A stretch of DNA of 64,000 nucleotides from Alistipes senegalensis JC50 (GTDB lineage: Bacteria; Bacteroidota; Bacteroidia; Bacteroidales; Rikenellaceae), in the NCBI RefSeq assembly GCF_025145645.1, contig NZ_CP102252.1:806001-870000 (forward strand), given 5' to 3'. Below are positions 18,379 through 27,254 of the stretch, in pieces. The notes under the pieces are model-generated. The model did no database searches. It saw only the letters and a program-made list of their open reading frames with translations, and had not been told where the DNA came from. The position numbers were made by a program, and so were the translations under genes. Numbering within the stretch: the first letter of the stretch is position 1; each line of letters opens with the position of its first letter.

Positions 18379-20385
18379 ATGGAACAGGACAAGCAACTCA
18401 CCTCGCTGCCCGAAAACGCCTACCGCGAACTCAAACCGGGCGAAGAGTACACGCCCGTGATGCCCGCCTCGTCGAACCCGAAGGAGGTGACGCCCTACTC
18501 GGTCACGATGGGCGTCATCATGGCCATCGTCTTCTCGGCCGCCGCGGCCTTCCTCGGCCTCAAGGTCGGGCAGGTCTTCGAAGCCGCCATCCCCATCGCC
18601 ATCATCGCCGTAGGCATGGGCTCGGTGCTGGGCAAGAAGAACATGCTGGGACAGAACGTCATCATCCAGTCGATCGGCGCCTCGTCGGGCGTGATCGTCG
18701 CCGGAGCGATCTTCACCCTTCCGGCCCTCTACATCCTGGGGCTCGACGCCGCCTTCTGGCAAGTGTTCCTTTCGTCGCTGTTCGGCGGACTGCTGGGCAT
18801 CGTGCTGCTGATCCCCTTCCGCAAATACTTCGTCAAGGAGATGCACGGCAAATACCCCTTCCCCGAGGCCACGGCGACCACCGAAGTCCTCGTCTCGGGC
18901 GAGAAGGGCGGATCGCAGGCCAAACTGCTGGCCGTCGCGGGCCTCGTGGGCGGTCTCTACGACTTCGCGGTCGGCACGTTCGGCCTCTGGACCGAGTCGG
19001 TCTCGACGCGCATCTGCGCATGGGGCGCCGTCGCCGCCGACAAATTCAAGGTGGTCTTCGGCCTCAACACCTCGGCCGCCGTGCTGGGACTGGGCTACAT
19101 CATCGGCCTGAAATACGCCATGATCATCACCGCCGGATCGTGCCTCGTGTGGTTCGTGATCGTCCCGGTGGTGGGCTCGCTGGCCGAAGCCGTCGATCCC
19201 GCCGCGATGATCTCGCTGTTAGGCGTGACGCGCGCCGACATCCTCGCCGACCCGCAGTCGATCTTCACGGCCGAGAACCTCTTCGCATTCATCGGCAAGC
19301 CCATCGGCATCGGCGGCATCGCTATGGCGGGCATCATCGGCATCATCCGCCAGTCGAAGATCATCCGTCAGGCCGTGGGCCTCGCGGTCTCGGAGTTCGG
19401 AGGCGGCAAAGGCTCCGCCGAGATCGCCGAGCGCACGCAACGCGACCTTTCGATGAAGCGCATCCTCACGATCCTGATCGCCACGCTCGTCTCGGTCTTC
19501 GTCTTCTTCCACTTCGGACTGCTGGGCGGCGACTGGACCCAGTCGCTGACGGCGATCCTGATCGTCTTCGTCATCGCGTTCCTCTTCACCACCGTGGCGG
19601 CCAACGCCATCGCCATCGTGGGCACCAACCCCGTCTCGGGCATGACGCTGATGACGCTGATCCTCGCGTCGCTGGTATTGGTGAGCGTGGGTCTGAGCGG
19701 CACGACGGGCATGACCGCCGCGCTGGTGATCGGCGGCGTGGTCTGCACGGCCCTGTCGATGGCCGGAGGCTTCATCACCGACCTCAAGATCGGCTACTGG
19801 CTGGGCACCACGCCCAAGAAGCAGGAGGCATGGAAATTCCTCGGCACGTTCGTTGCTGCGGCGACGGTGGCCGGGGTGATGATCATCCTCAACAAATCCT
19901 ACGGATTCGTGGGCGAAGGCGCGCTGGTGGCCCCGCAGGCCAACGCTATGGCGGCCGTCATCCAGCCGCTGATGACCGGCGGACAGACCCCGTGGATGCT
20001 CTACTTCTGCGGTGCTGCGCTGGCGCTGGTGCTCACGTCGATCGGCATTCCGGCCCTCGCGTTCGCGCTGGGCATGTTCATCCCCATGGAGCTGAACGCC
20101 CCGCTGGTGGTGGGCGGACTGGTGGCGTGGTTCGTCTCGAACCGCTCGAAGGACGAAGGGCTGAACAAGGCCCGCTTCGACCGGGGTACGCTCATCGCTT
20201 CGGGATTCATCGCCGGCGGCGCGCTGATGGGCGTGGTGAGCGCCGTGCTGAAATTCGCCGGCGTGGACTGGTTCCTCTCGGGCTGGGCCGCATCGAACGC
20301 CGCCGAATGGGTGGGTCTGGCCATGTACCTCGTGCTGATCGGCTACATGGCCTGGCACACGATTAAAGCAAAAAGTGAAAAATGA
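18379..20385 (+). CDS. OPT-family oligopeptide or metal-chelate transporter
   Basis: Large inner-membrane transporter of 668 residues with many hydrophobic helices. It begins with a polar N-terminus followed by KEVTPYSVTMGVIMAIVFSA and GLKVGQVFEAAIPIAI, the typical start of bacterial OPT proteins. The KYPFPEATATTEVL motif follows the third or fourth helix, as in the family. Bacterial OPT proteins take up oligopeptides or siderophore-like chelates by proton coupling. The pepT gene for a tripeptidase begins 92 bases downstream, which favours peptides as substrate (inference). Confidence 0.92.
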   Translation: MEQDKQLTSLPENAYRELKPGEEYTPVMPASSNPKEVTPYSVTMGVIMAIVFSAAAAFLGLKVGQVFEAAIPIAIIAVGMGSVLGKKNMLGQNVIIQSIGASSGVIVAGAIFTLPALYILGLDAAFWQVFLSSLFGGLLGIVLLIPFRKYFVKEMHGKYPFPEATATTEVLVSGEKGGSQAKLLAVAGLVGGLYDFAVGTFGLWTESVSTRICAWGAVAADKFKVVFGLNTSAAVLGLGYIIGLKYAMIITAGSCLVWFVIVPVVGSLAEAVDPAAMISLLGVTRADILADPQSIFTAENLFAFIGKPIGIGGIAMAGIIGIIRQSKIIRQAVGLAVSEFGGGKGSAEIAERTQRDLSMKRILTILIATLVSVFVFFHFGLLGGDWTQSLTAILIVFVIAFLFTTVAANAIAIVGTNPVSGMTLMTLILASLVLVSVGLSGTTGMTAALVIGGVVCTALSMAGGFITDLKIGYWLGTTPKKQEAWKFLGTFVAAATVAGVMIILNKSYGFVGEGALVAPQANAMAAVIQPLMTGGQTPWMLYFCGAALALVLTSIGIPALAFALGMFIPMELNAPLVVGGLVAWFVSNRSKDEGLNKARFDRGTLIASGFIAGGALMGVVSAVLKFAGVDWFLSGWAASNAAEWVGLAMYLVLIGYMAWHTIKAKSEK

Positions 20386-20470
20386 AAAGTGAAAGGTTAA
20401 AAGTGGAGTGTAAAAAATGCAGATAGCCTGTTTTTCACCTCTCACCTTTAACTTTTAACCTTTAACCTGT
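20372..20470. repeat. Low-complexity inverted repeat between the OPT transporter and pepT
   Basis: The left arm (GTGAAAGGTTAAAAGTGGAG near 20390-20410) is complementary to the right arm (CTCACCTTTAACTTTTAACC near 20440-20460), both made of degenerate GTTAAAAGTGAAA-like units. The pair can fold into a long A+T-rich hairpin. Confidence 0.55.
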
Positions 20471-20477
20471 TGAAATT

Positions 20478-21695
20478 ATGGAACTCAAAGAACGTTTTCT
20501 GAAATACGTATCGTACGACACGCAGTCGGACGAAAACAGCACGACATTCCCCTCGACCGAGAAGCAGAAGGTCCTTCTGGCGGCCCTGCGCGACGAGATG
20601 GAAGCCCTCGGCATGACCGAGGTGACGATGGACCAGTACGGCTACGTGATGGGCACGATCCCTGCCACGGCGGGGTGCGGGAACGCCCCCGTGATCGGCT
20701 TCATCGCCCACGTGGACACCTCGCCCGACATGAGCGGCAAGGAGGTGAAACCCCGCGTGATCGAGGAGTACGACGGCGGCGACATCGCCCTGAACGGCCA
20801 GCTGACGATGAAGGTTTCGGAGTTCCCGGAGCTGGCCTTCTTCAAAGGGCACACGCTGATCCACACCGACGGCACGACGCTGCTGGGCGCCGACGACAAG
20901 GCGGGCGTGGCGGAGATCATGACCGCCGCGGAATATCTGCTGACGCACCCCGAGGTGAAACACGGAAAGATCCGCATCGGCTTCACGCCCGACGAGGAGG
21001 TGGGCCGGGGCGTGGATTTCTTCGACGTGAAAGCCTTCGGCGCCGATTTCGCCTACACCGTTGACGGCGGCATGGAAGGCGAACTGGAATACGAGAACTT
21101 CAACGCCGCGAGCGCGAAGATCGAGATTCAGGGCCGCAACGTCCACCCGGGCTACGCCAAGGCGAAGATGATCAACGCCATCGACGTGGCGTGCGAACTG
21201 CAAACGATGCTGCCCGCCGCCGAGCGTCCGCAGCACACCGAGGGCTACGAAGGTTTCTACCACTGCGTCGGTGTGAACGGCACGGTGGAGAGGGCTTCGC
21301 TGAGCTACATCATCCGCGACCACGACGCCGAGAAGTTCGAGCAGAAGAAGGTCTTCATGTGGGCCTGCGTCGATCTGCTGAAAAAGAAATACGGCGACGA
21401 GGTGCTGACCCTCACGCTCAAAGACCAGTATTACAACATGCGCAAGATGGTCGAGCCGCATCCGCAGGTGATCGACAAGGCGTTGCGGGCGATGGAGATG
21501 GCCGGCGTGAAGCCCCTCGTGCGGCCCATCCGCGGCGGCACCGACGGCGCACGCCTCTCGTTCATGGGCCTGCCGTGCCCCAACCTCTTCACCGGAGGCA
21601 TGAACTTCCACGGCAAGTTCGAATACTGCTCGCTCACGACGATGCGCAAGGCCCAGCAGGTGATTCTGAACCTGACAAGCCTGTGGGCTAATTAA
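20478..21695 (+). CDS. pepT: Peptidase T (tripeptide aminopeptidase)
   Basis: Cytoplasmic dinuclear-zinc aminopeptidase of the M20B family that removes the N-terminal residue from tripeptides. It is 405 residues long, as usual. Metal and catalytic motifs are GFIAHVDTSPD, LLGADDKAGVAEIM, FTPDEEVGRGVDFF, YTVDGGMEGE (normally a metal Asp), the dimerisation-domain motif NVHPGYAKAKMINAI, and RGGTDGARLSFMGLPCPNLFTGG. It probably degrades peptides imported by the upstream OPT protein. Confidence 0.95.
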   Translation: MELKERFLKYVSYDTQSDENSTTFPSTEKQKVLLAALRDEMEALGMTEVTMDQYGYVMGTIPATAGCGNAPVIGFIAHVDTSPDMSGKEVKPRVIEEYDGGDIALNGQLTMKVSEFPELAFFKGHTLIHTDGTTLLGADDKAGVAEIMTAAEYLLTHPEVKHGKIRIGFTPDEEVGRGVDFFDVKAFGADFAYTVDGGMEGELEYENFNAASAKIEIQGRNVHPGYAKAKMINAIDVACELQTMLPAAERPQHTEGYEGFYHCVGVNGTVERASLSYIIRDHDAEKFEQKKVFMWACVDLLKKKYGDEVLTLTLKDQYYNMRKMVEPHPQVIDKALRAMEMAGVKPLVRPIRGGTDGARLSFMGLPCPNLFTGGMNFHGKFEYCSLTTMRKAQQVILNLTSLWAN

Positions 21696-21866
21696 AAATG
21701 AAAAATTAAGAATTAAAAATTGAAATTCGCTATCGCCTGCTCCGGGCCATCGATCCACCCGGGATCACCGAAAGCGAGGGTTCGCCCCGACGCTTCGGGA
21801 TTTCACGACGCTAAGACAAAAGCCGAATTTTTCATTTCTAATTCTTAATTCTCAATTGCGATAGCT
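21696..21866. repeat. Low-complexity inverted repeat upstream of nadE
   Basis: The left tract (AAAAATTAAGAATTAAAAATT, about 21700-21722) and the right tract (ATTTTTCATTTCTAATTC, about 21828-21848) are largely complementary and enclose a G+C-rich segment. The design is the same as between the OPT gene and pepT. Confidence 0.5.
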
Positions 21867-23792
21867 ATGGATTCCTTTGGATTTCTGAAAGTGGCCGCGG
21901 CGATCCCGCATCTGCGGGTCGGCGACTGCGACTACAACGCCGAGCGCATGGCGGCGATGGCCGAGGAGGCCGCCCGGCGGGGCGTCGAGATCGCGGCATT
22001 CCCCGAACTGGGCGTGACGGCCTACACGTGCGGCGACCTCGTGCTGCAATCCACGCTGCTCGACGCGGCCGACGAAGCGCTGGAACGCCTCGTGCGCGCC
22101 ACGCGCAAACTCCCCCTCACGCTGATCGCCGGGGCCCCCCTGCGCCACGGATCGGCGCTCTACAACTGCGCCGTGGTCTTCACGCAGGGCAAGGTGCTGG
22201 GCGTGGTCCCCAAGACCTACATCCCGAACTACGGCGAATTCTACGAAAACCGCTGGTTCGCCTCGGGAGCCGGGATTTCGGACGAACACATCGCCGTCGC
22301 GGGCCAGCAGGCCGACTTCGGCGCCGACCTCACGTTCGAGGTCAACGGCGCGGAGTTCGGCGTCGAGCTCTGCGAGGACCTCTGGAGCGCCGTGCCGCCC
22401 TCGTCGCAGCTGGCGCTGAATGGCGCGAAGGTGATCTTCAACCTCTCGGCCTCGCCCGAGGCGGCGGGCAAGCACGCCTACCTGCGGCAGCTGGTCGCCC
22501 AGCAGTCGGCCCGCACGATCGCGGCCTACGTCTACTGCTCGGCAGGCTTCGGCGAATCCACCACCGACCTCGTGTTCGCCGGCAACGGCATCGTCGCCGA
22601 GAACGGCACGATCCTGCGCGAAGCCGAACGCTTCTCGCCCGAGGAACAGTTGGTCGTCGCCGACGTGGACCTCGAACGGCTGGCGTTCGAACGCCGCCGC
22701 AACACCTCGTTCCGCATGAACGAAGGGGCCACGGAGAACACCGTGATCGAGATGGAGATACCCGAGGGGCTCCGCGGCGTGGTCCTCGACCGCGACATCG
22801 ACCCGATGCCGTTCGTCCCGAAGGACGAGGCGCACCGCAGCGAACGCTGCGAGGAGATCTTCCGGATACAGTCGCACGGACTGGCGCAGCGGATGGTCCA
22901 CACCCGCGCCGGAAAAGCCGTCGTCGGCATCTCGGGCGGGCTGGATTCGACCCTCGCCCTGCTCGTGACGGCCCGCACGTTCGATTTCCTGAAAATGGAC
23001 CGCGCGGGGATCATCGGCATCACGATGCCGGGCTTCGGCACCACCGACCGCACCTACAACAACGCGCTGGAGCTGATGCGCGGGCTGGGAGTCACGATCC
23101 GCGAAATCCCCATCCGCGACGCCTGCACGCAGCACTTCCGGGACATCGGCCTCGATCCCGACGACCGGGGCGCGGCGTACGAGAACGCCCAGGCCCGCGA
23201 ACGCACGCAAATACTGATGGACGTGGCCAACATGGAAGGCGGACTGGTGGTCGGCACGGGCGACCTTTCGGAACTGGCGCTGGGCTGGGCGACCTACAAC
23301 GGCGACCAGATGTCGATGTACGGCGTCAACGCCTCGGTTCCCAAGACGCTGGTGCGCCACCTCGTGAAGTGGGCCGCCGACACGGAACGAGACGCCGCGA
23401 CGCGCGCCACGCTGCTGGACATCATCGACACGCCGGTCAGCCCCGAACTGCTTCCGGCCGACGCCGAAGGGAAGATCACCCAGAAGACCGAAGACCTCGT
23501 GGGCCCCTACGAGCTCCACGACTTCTTCCTTTACAATTTCCTGCGCGCGGGTTACGGTCCTGCGAAAATCCTGCTGCTGGCCGAGCAGGCTTTCGAGGGG
23601 AGCTACGACCGTGCGACCATCCTGAAGTGGCTCACGGTCTTCGTCCGCCGCTTCTTCACCCAACAGTTCAAACGCTCGGCCATGCCCGACGGCCCGAAAG
23701 TCGGTTCCGTGTCGCTCTCGCCCCGCGGCGACTGGCGCATGCCCTCCGACGCCTCGGCGGCGGCATGGCTCCGGGAAGTCGAAGAATTATGA
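21867..23792 (+). CDS. nadE: Glutamine-dependent NAD+ synthetase
   Basis: Amidates nicotinic acid adenine dinucleotide to NAD+. The N-terminal nitrilase-type glutaminase domain (residues about 8-270) releases ammonia; its nucleophile Cys169 lies in GVELCEDLWSAVPPS. The C-terminal synthetase domain begins near residue 325 and has the ATP-pyrophosphatase loop SGGLDS (356-361), followed by GTGDLSELALGWATYNGDQMS. The 641-residue two-domain form uses glutamine rather than free ammonia. The stop overlaps the next gene by four bases (ATGA). Confidence 0.96.
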   Translation: MDSFGFLKVAAAIPHLRVGDCDYNAERMAAMAEEAARRGVEIAAFPELGVTAYTCGDLVLQSTLLDAADEALERLVRATRKLPLTLIAGAPLRHGSALYNCAVVFTQGKVLGVVPKTYIPNYGEFYENRWFASGAGISDEHIAVAGQQADFGADLTFEVNGAEFGVELCEDLWSAVPPSSQLALNGAKVIFNLSASPEAAGKHAYLRQLVAQQSARTIAAYVYCSAGFGESTTDLVFAGNGIVAENGTILREAERFSPEEQLVVADVDLERLAFERRRNTSFRMNEGATENTVIEMEIPEGLRGVVLDRDIDPMPFVPKDEAHRSERCEEIFRIQSHGLAQRMVHTRAGKAVVGISGGLDSTLALLVTARTFDFLKMDRAGIIGITMPGFGTTDRTYNNALELMRGLGVTIREIPIRDACTQHFRDIGLDPDDRGAAYENAQARERTQILMDVANMEGGLVVGTGDLSELALGWATYNGDQMSMYGVNASVPKTLVRHLVKWAADTERDAATRATLLDIIDTPVSPELLPADAEGKITQKTEDLVGPYELHDFFLYNFLRAGYGPAKILLLAEQAFEGSYDRATILKWLTVFVRRFFTQQFKRSAMPDGPKVGSVSLSPRGDWRMPSDASAAAWLREVEEL

Positions 23793-24394
23793 ATATGAAA
23801 AGAACCCTCTTGCTTGCAGCGTCCCTGCTCCTGCTCGCCGGCACGGCTTCGGCGCAGGACTGGAAAGACGCGCTGAAAAAAGCCGCCACGGCGGCCGCCG
23901 ACAAGATCACCGACGGCAAACTCACCCAGTATGCGCTGGCTGGCACGTGGAACTACACGGGCCCGGGCGTCAAGTTCGAAGGCGGGGACCTCGCCTCGGA
24001 ACTCGGCGGCGCAGCCCTCGAAACCACGGTCGTCAAACAGCTGGAAAAAGCCTATGCGCTGGCCGGACTCAAAGCCGGCGCCGGAACGTTCACCTTCGAA
24101 CGCGACAGCGACGATTTCTCGGCGACGCTGGGCAAGCACAAACTCACGGGAACCTACGAATACGACGCCGAGACGCACGTCGTGACGCTCCATTTCGCCA
24201 AGGGCAAGATCAACCTGGGATCGGTGCCGGGCCACGCCTATATCAGCGGCACTGAACTGGTGCTGGTCTTTCCGGTCACGCGGCTCGTGGAGATGATGAC
24301 CGCCCTCGGCAGCCGGATATCCTCGCTCTCGACGGCCGCCGCCCTGCTGTCGAAGTACAAGGATGTTTACGTCGGGTTCGCCTTTTCCAAGTGA
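23789..24394 (+). CDS. DUF4923-family exported protein
   Basis: A 201-residue protein with an N-terminal signal peptide (KRTLLLAASLLLLAGTASAQ). It is followed by WKDALKKAATAAADKITDGKLTQYALAGTWNYTGPGVKF, characteristic of the DUF4923 lipocalin-like family of Bacteroidota. The start overlaps the nadE stop (ATGA); a second in-frame ATG at 23795 is also possible. Its coupling to nadE and the strong terminator behind it suggest the end of an operon. The function is unknown. Confidence 0.82.
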   Translation: MNMKRTLLLAASLLLLAGTASAQDWKDALKKAATAAADKITDGKLTQYALAGTWNYTGPGVKFEGGDLASELGGAALETTVVKQLEKAYALAGLKAGAGTFTFERDSDDFSATLGKHKLTGTYEYDAETHVVTLHFAKGKINLGSVPGHAYISGTELVLVFPVTRLVEMMTALGSRISSLSTAAALLSKYKDVYVGFAFSK

Positions 24395-24447
24395 CAGGCA
24401 GGCGTTTCCGGGGAGGAAGCGCAAAAAAATCGAAAAAAAATTTCAAT

Positions 24448-24476
24448 GACGGATTCATAGCGAATCCGTCTTTTTT
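24448..24476 (+). terminator. Intrinsic terminator after the DUF4923 gene
   Basis: GACGGATTC (24448-24456) and GAATCCGTC (24462-24470) form a perfect 9-base stem with a 5-base loop, followed by six T residues. Confidence 0.85.
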
Positions 24477-24597
24477 CGTTACGGATTTTCAGCCCCGCGA
24501 CCCGGCTGCCCCGCAGACAGTAAGCAAATGCGCGGCACAGGTAAATAAAATATTTTATGAAATTCTTAAAGAAGTTGCGAAACTCGAATGAATGTAC

Positions 24598-24605
24598 TAT
24601 TTTTA
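24598..24605 (+). promoter_or_regulatory. Probable gdhA promoter -7 box (TATTTTTA)
   Basis: TATTTTTA is one base from the TAnnTTTG consensus, with TTG 20 bases upstream (24575-24577). The gdhA ATG lies 42 bases downstream. Confidence 0.45.
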
Positions 24606-24647
24606 GGGGCGAGAAACGATTACAAACCCCTCAAAATCCATTCGCTT

Positions 24648-26003
24648 ATGAACGAGCAAGCCCGACAGTACGTCGAAGATTTCATGGCCCGGCTCATCGC
24701 CCGCAATCCCGGTGAACCGGAGTTCCACCAGGCCGTCCGCGAGGTGGCCGAATCGCTGGCACCGCACATCGTCGCCAGCCCGATCCTGCAAAAGATGAAG
24801 GTGCTGGAACGCATCGCAGAGCCCGAGCGCGTCATCATCTTCCGCGTGCCGTGGCTCAACGACAAAGGCGAAATCGAGATCAACCGCGGCTACCGCATCC
24901 AGATGAACAGCGCCATCGGCCCCTACAAGGGCGGCATCCGTTTCCACCCCTCGGTCAACCTCTCGATCCTGAAGTTCCTGGCCTTCGAGCAGACCTTCAA
25001 GAACAGCCTCACGACCCTCCCGATGGGCGGCGGCAAGGGCGGTTCGGACTTCAACCCCAAGGGCAAGTCCGACAACGAGGTGATGCGCTTCTGCCAGTCG
25101 TTCATGACCGAATTGCAGCGCCACATCGGTCAGGACACCGACGTTCCGGCAGGCGACATCGGCGTCGGAGGCCGTGAAATCGGCTTCATGTTCGGCCAGT
25201 ACAAACGTCTGCGCGACGAATTCACCGGCACGCTCACCGGCAAGGGCCGCGACTGGGGCGGCAGCCCGCTGCGCCCCGAAGCCACGGGCTACGGAACCTG
25301 CTATTTCGCCCAGGAGATGCTCGCCACGCGCAACGACTCGTTCGAGGGCAAGACCGTCTGCATCTCGGGTTCGGGCAACGTCGCCCAGTACGCCTGCCAG
25401 AAGGCCACCGAACTCGGCGCCAAGGTCGTGACGCTCTCCGACTCGTCGGGCTACATTCACGACCCCGAAGGCATCAGCTCCGAGAAACTGGAATATGTCA
25501 TGGAGCTGAAGAACATCTTCCGCGGCCGCATCAAGGAGTACGCCGAAAAATACCCGTCGGCCACCTACTACCCCGGCGAGCGTCCGTGGGGCGTGAAATG
25601 CGACATCGCCATGCCGTGCGCCACGCAGAACGAGCTGAACGGCGACGAGGCTCAGGCGCTGGTTGACAACGGCTGCATCTGCGTCGCCGAGGGAGCCAAC
25701 ATGCCCTCGACGCCCGAAGCCATCCGCATCTTCCAGCAGCACAAGCTGCTCTATGCTCCGGGCAAGGCGGCCAACGCCGGCGGCGTAGCCACCTCGGGAC
25801 TCGAAATGACCCAGAACTCGATTCGCCTCACCTGGTCACCCGAAGAGGTCGATGCCAAGCTGAAATCCATCATGCAAAACATCCACTCGGTCTGCGTGCA
25901 CTACGGCACCCAGCCCGACGGCTATATCAACTACGTTGTGGGCGCCAACATCGGCGGCTTCATGAAGGTAGCCAACGCCATGCTCGCACAGGGCTGCGTC
26001 TGA
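24648..26003 (+). CDS. gdhA: NADP-specific glutamate dehydrogenase
   Basis: Converts 2-oxoglutarate and ammonia to glutamate with NADPH, the main ammonia-assimilation route in many Bacteroidales. The start at 24648 (MNEQARQYVEDFMARL) gives 451 residues, the usual hexameric length; the longer frame begins in the untranslated leader. Motifs are GGIRFHPSVNLSILKFLAFEQ, the substrate-lysine region PMGGGKGGSDFNPKGKSD, PAGDIGVGGREIGFMFGQYK, the nucleotide-binding GSGNVAQYACQKA, and AEGANMPSTPEA. It is monocistronic, with its own terminator. Confidence 0.96.
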   Translation: MNEQARQYVEDFMARLIARNPGEPEFHQAVREVAESLAPHIVASPILQKMKVLERIAEPERVIIFRVPWLNDKGEIEINRGYRIQMNSAIGPYKGGIRFHPSVNLSILKFLAFEQTFKNSLTTLPMGGGKGGSDFNPKGKSDNEVMRFCQSFMTELQRHIGQDTDVPAGDIGVGGREIGFMFGQYKRLRDEFTGTLTGKGRDWGGSPLRPEATGYGTCYFAQEMLATRNDSFEGKTVCISGSGNVAQYACQKATELGAKVVTLSDSSGYIHDPEGISSEKLEYVMELKNIFRGRIKEYAEKYPSATYYPGERPWGVKCDIAMPCATQNELNGDEAQALVDNGCICVAEGANMPSTPEAIRIFQQHKLLYAPGKAANAGGVATSGLEMTQNSIRLTWSPEEVDAKLKSIMQNIHSVCVHYGTQPDGYINYVVGANIGGFMKVANAMLAQGCV

Positions 26004-26028
26004 CGGCCGGCCCCGGGAATCCCCGCCA

Positions 26029-26070
26029 ACGAAACACCCCGGAAGCACGAGACTTCCGGGGTGTTTTCGT
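26029..26070 (+). terminator. Intrinsic terminator after gdhA
   Basis: Long stem ACACCCCGGAAG / CTTCCGGGGTGT extended by A/T pairs (26029-26070), ending in TTTT. Confidence 0.85.
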
Positions 26071-26213
26071 CGCAGCGGCGGCCGATCGCCCGTTAAGACG
26101 TACCGGGTAAGGGAAAAAGATCGGCAGATGCAAAAAAAGGCACGGCCGCTCGGTATTTCAGGCGCACCCATACCACATTCGGGCAAAGGTGTTGCGTGTC
26201 ACGAAAGTTTGTC

Positions 26214-26221
26214 TATCTTTG
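26214..26221 (+). promoter_or_regulatory. Promoter -7 box (TATCTTTG) not followed by any gene
   Basis: TATCTTTG on the plus strand with TTG about 20 bases upstream (26192-26194). No plus-strand coding gene follows; the downstream gene is on the opposite strand. It points to a small transcript. Confidence 0.6.
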
Positions 26222-26227
26222 TCGGCA

Positions 26228-26353
26228 CAAAGAGATCGGGCAATGCCGGGAGGCATGCCTGCGATCTCTCGATTCTTGCGACGGCCCTAAAAATCTGTGT
26301 GAAGTTGCGTCACTACTCTTTGAATTCTTCAAAACGGGCCGTCGCAACTTTTT
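26228..26353 (+). ncRNA. Candidate structured small RNA, about 125 nt
   Basis: It begins about 7 bases after the TATCTTTG box. Hairpin 1: AGAGATCG (26231-26238) pairs with CGATCTCT (26262-26269) and encloses a second stem, GGC-A-ATGCC with GGCATGCC (26239-26247/26252-26259). Hairpin 2: TTGCGACGGCCC (26276-26287) pairs perfectly with GGGCCGTCGCAA (26336-26347) and is followed by CTTTTTC, a terminator-like end. No coding frame is evident. The conserved SRP-RNA loop could not be recognised in it. The RNA call is inference from promoter, stems and terminator; conservation was not tested. Confidence 0.5.
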
Positions 26354-26381
26354 CTACCCCTTTGCAAAAATCCTGCCGTTT

Positions 26382-27182
26382 TCAAGCCTCGACCGCCGCA
26401 CGTTCGAGCGCCGCGCGCATCGCCGCGCGTCCCGCCTCGATCAGTTCTTTCGAACGGTAGAATTCGAAAATGCCGTAGCTGTCGGCAGGCATCTCGACCA
26501 GGATGTCGGGTTTATGAAGCCGGCACATCAGCCGGGCGATATGCTGCTGCATGATCTCCGACGAGGCGATCAGCACCTTGTAGTAATTGAGCGACACCTT
26601 GGTTTTCGGCGCGGGAGAGGCAAACGGAGCGCTGACATCCACGCCCACCAGCATGTCGCCCTTCTCGCGGTGCACGCGGTTCAGCGGCAGCGGGTTGACC
26701 GTACCGCCGTCGATCAGCACCTGCCCGTCGCGGTGCACGGGCTTGAAGACCGAAGGGATCGAGATCGAAGCCCGGATGGCGTCGTACAGCCCGCCGCGGT
26801 CCAGCACCACTTCGCGCCCCGTGAGCAGATCGGCCGCCACGGCCGCGAACGGCACGGGCATCCGCTCGATCTCCACATCCGGAACCAGCTCCTTCATGGC
26901 ATTCATCACGCGGTCGCCCTTGACCAGCCCCTCGGTGCTCAGGGCGAAGTCCACCAGACTGAAAACCTTGTATTTGTCGAGTTCGCACAACCATTGCTTG
27001 AAAGGTTCGAGATGCCCCGAGGCATAGACGCCCCCGACCAGCGCGCCCATCGACGTACCGGCGACGGCGCTGATCTCGAAACCCTGACTTTCCAACTCTT
27101 CGATAGCTCCGATATGGGCCACTCCCCGCGCCCCGCCGCCGGCCAGCACCAGCGCCACTTTTCTTTTCTTCATAAGATTCAT
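26382..27182 (-). CDS. Patatin-like phospholipase (RssA/YlbK type)
   Basis: Serine lipid acyl-hydrolase of 266 residues with a Ser-Asp dyad: oxyanion loop GGGARG (15-20), nucleophile Ser44 in GTSMG, and Asp158 in the DGG motif. The central part (RASISIPSVFKPVHRDG) is typical of bacterial patatins of the RssA type. There is no signal peptide, so it probably acts in the cytoplasm or at the inner membrane. The substrate is unknown. The cyclo-ligase gene lies 72 bases upstream on the same strand. Confidence 0.9.
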   Translation of the reverse strand: MNLMKKRKVALVLAGGGARGVAHIGAIEELESQGFEISAVAGTSMGALVGGVYASGHLEPFKQWLCELDKYKVFSLVDFALSTEGLVKGDRVMNAMKELVPDVEIERMPVPFAAVAADLLTGREVVLDRGGLYDAIRASISIPSVFKPVHRDGQVLIDGGTVNPLPLNRVHREKGDMLVGVDVSAPFASPAPKTKVSLNYYKVLIASSEIMQQHIARLMCRLHKPDILVEMPADSYGIFEFYRSKELIEAGRAAMRAALERAAVEA

Positions 27183-27254
27183 TCATTTATACGGTCCCGG
27201 ACCTCGTTCCAGACGCGGGCACCGCACGCATAACTGCACGCATCGTGCCGCGCA

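Noticed and set aside
22028..23790. Extra reading frame over nadE joined to the DUF4923 protein
   Set aside because: The first part is a frame shadow of nadE without domains. Only the part from 23789 is real, starting at the overlapping ATGA.
26196..27233. Long plus-strand frame opposite the patatin gene
   Set aside because: It is antisense to a complete, motif-bearing patatin gene and has an Arg/His-rich composition with no recognisable domain. It is a shadow of the codon bias on the other strand.
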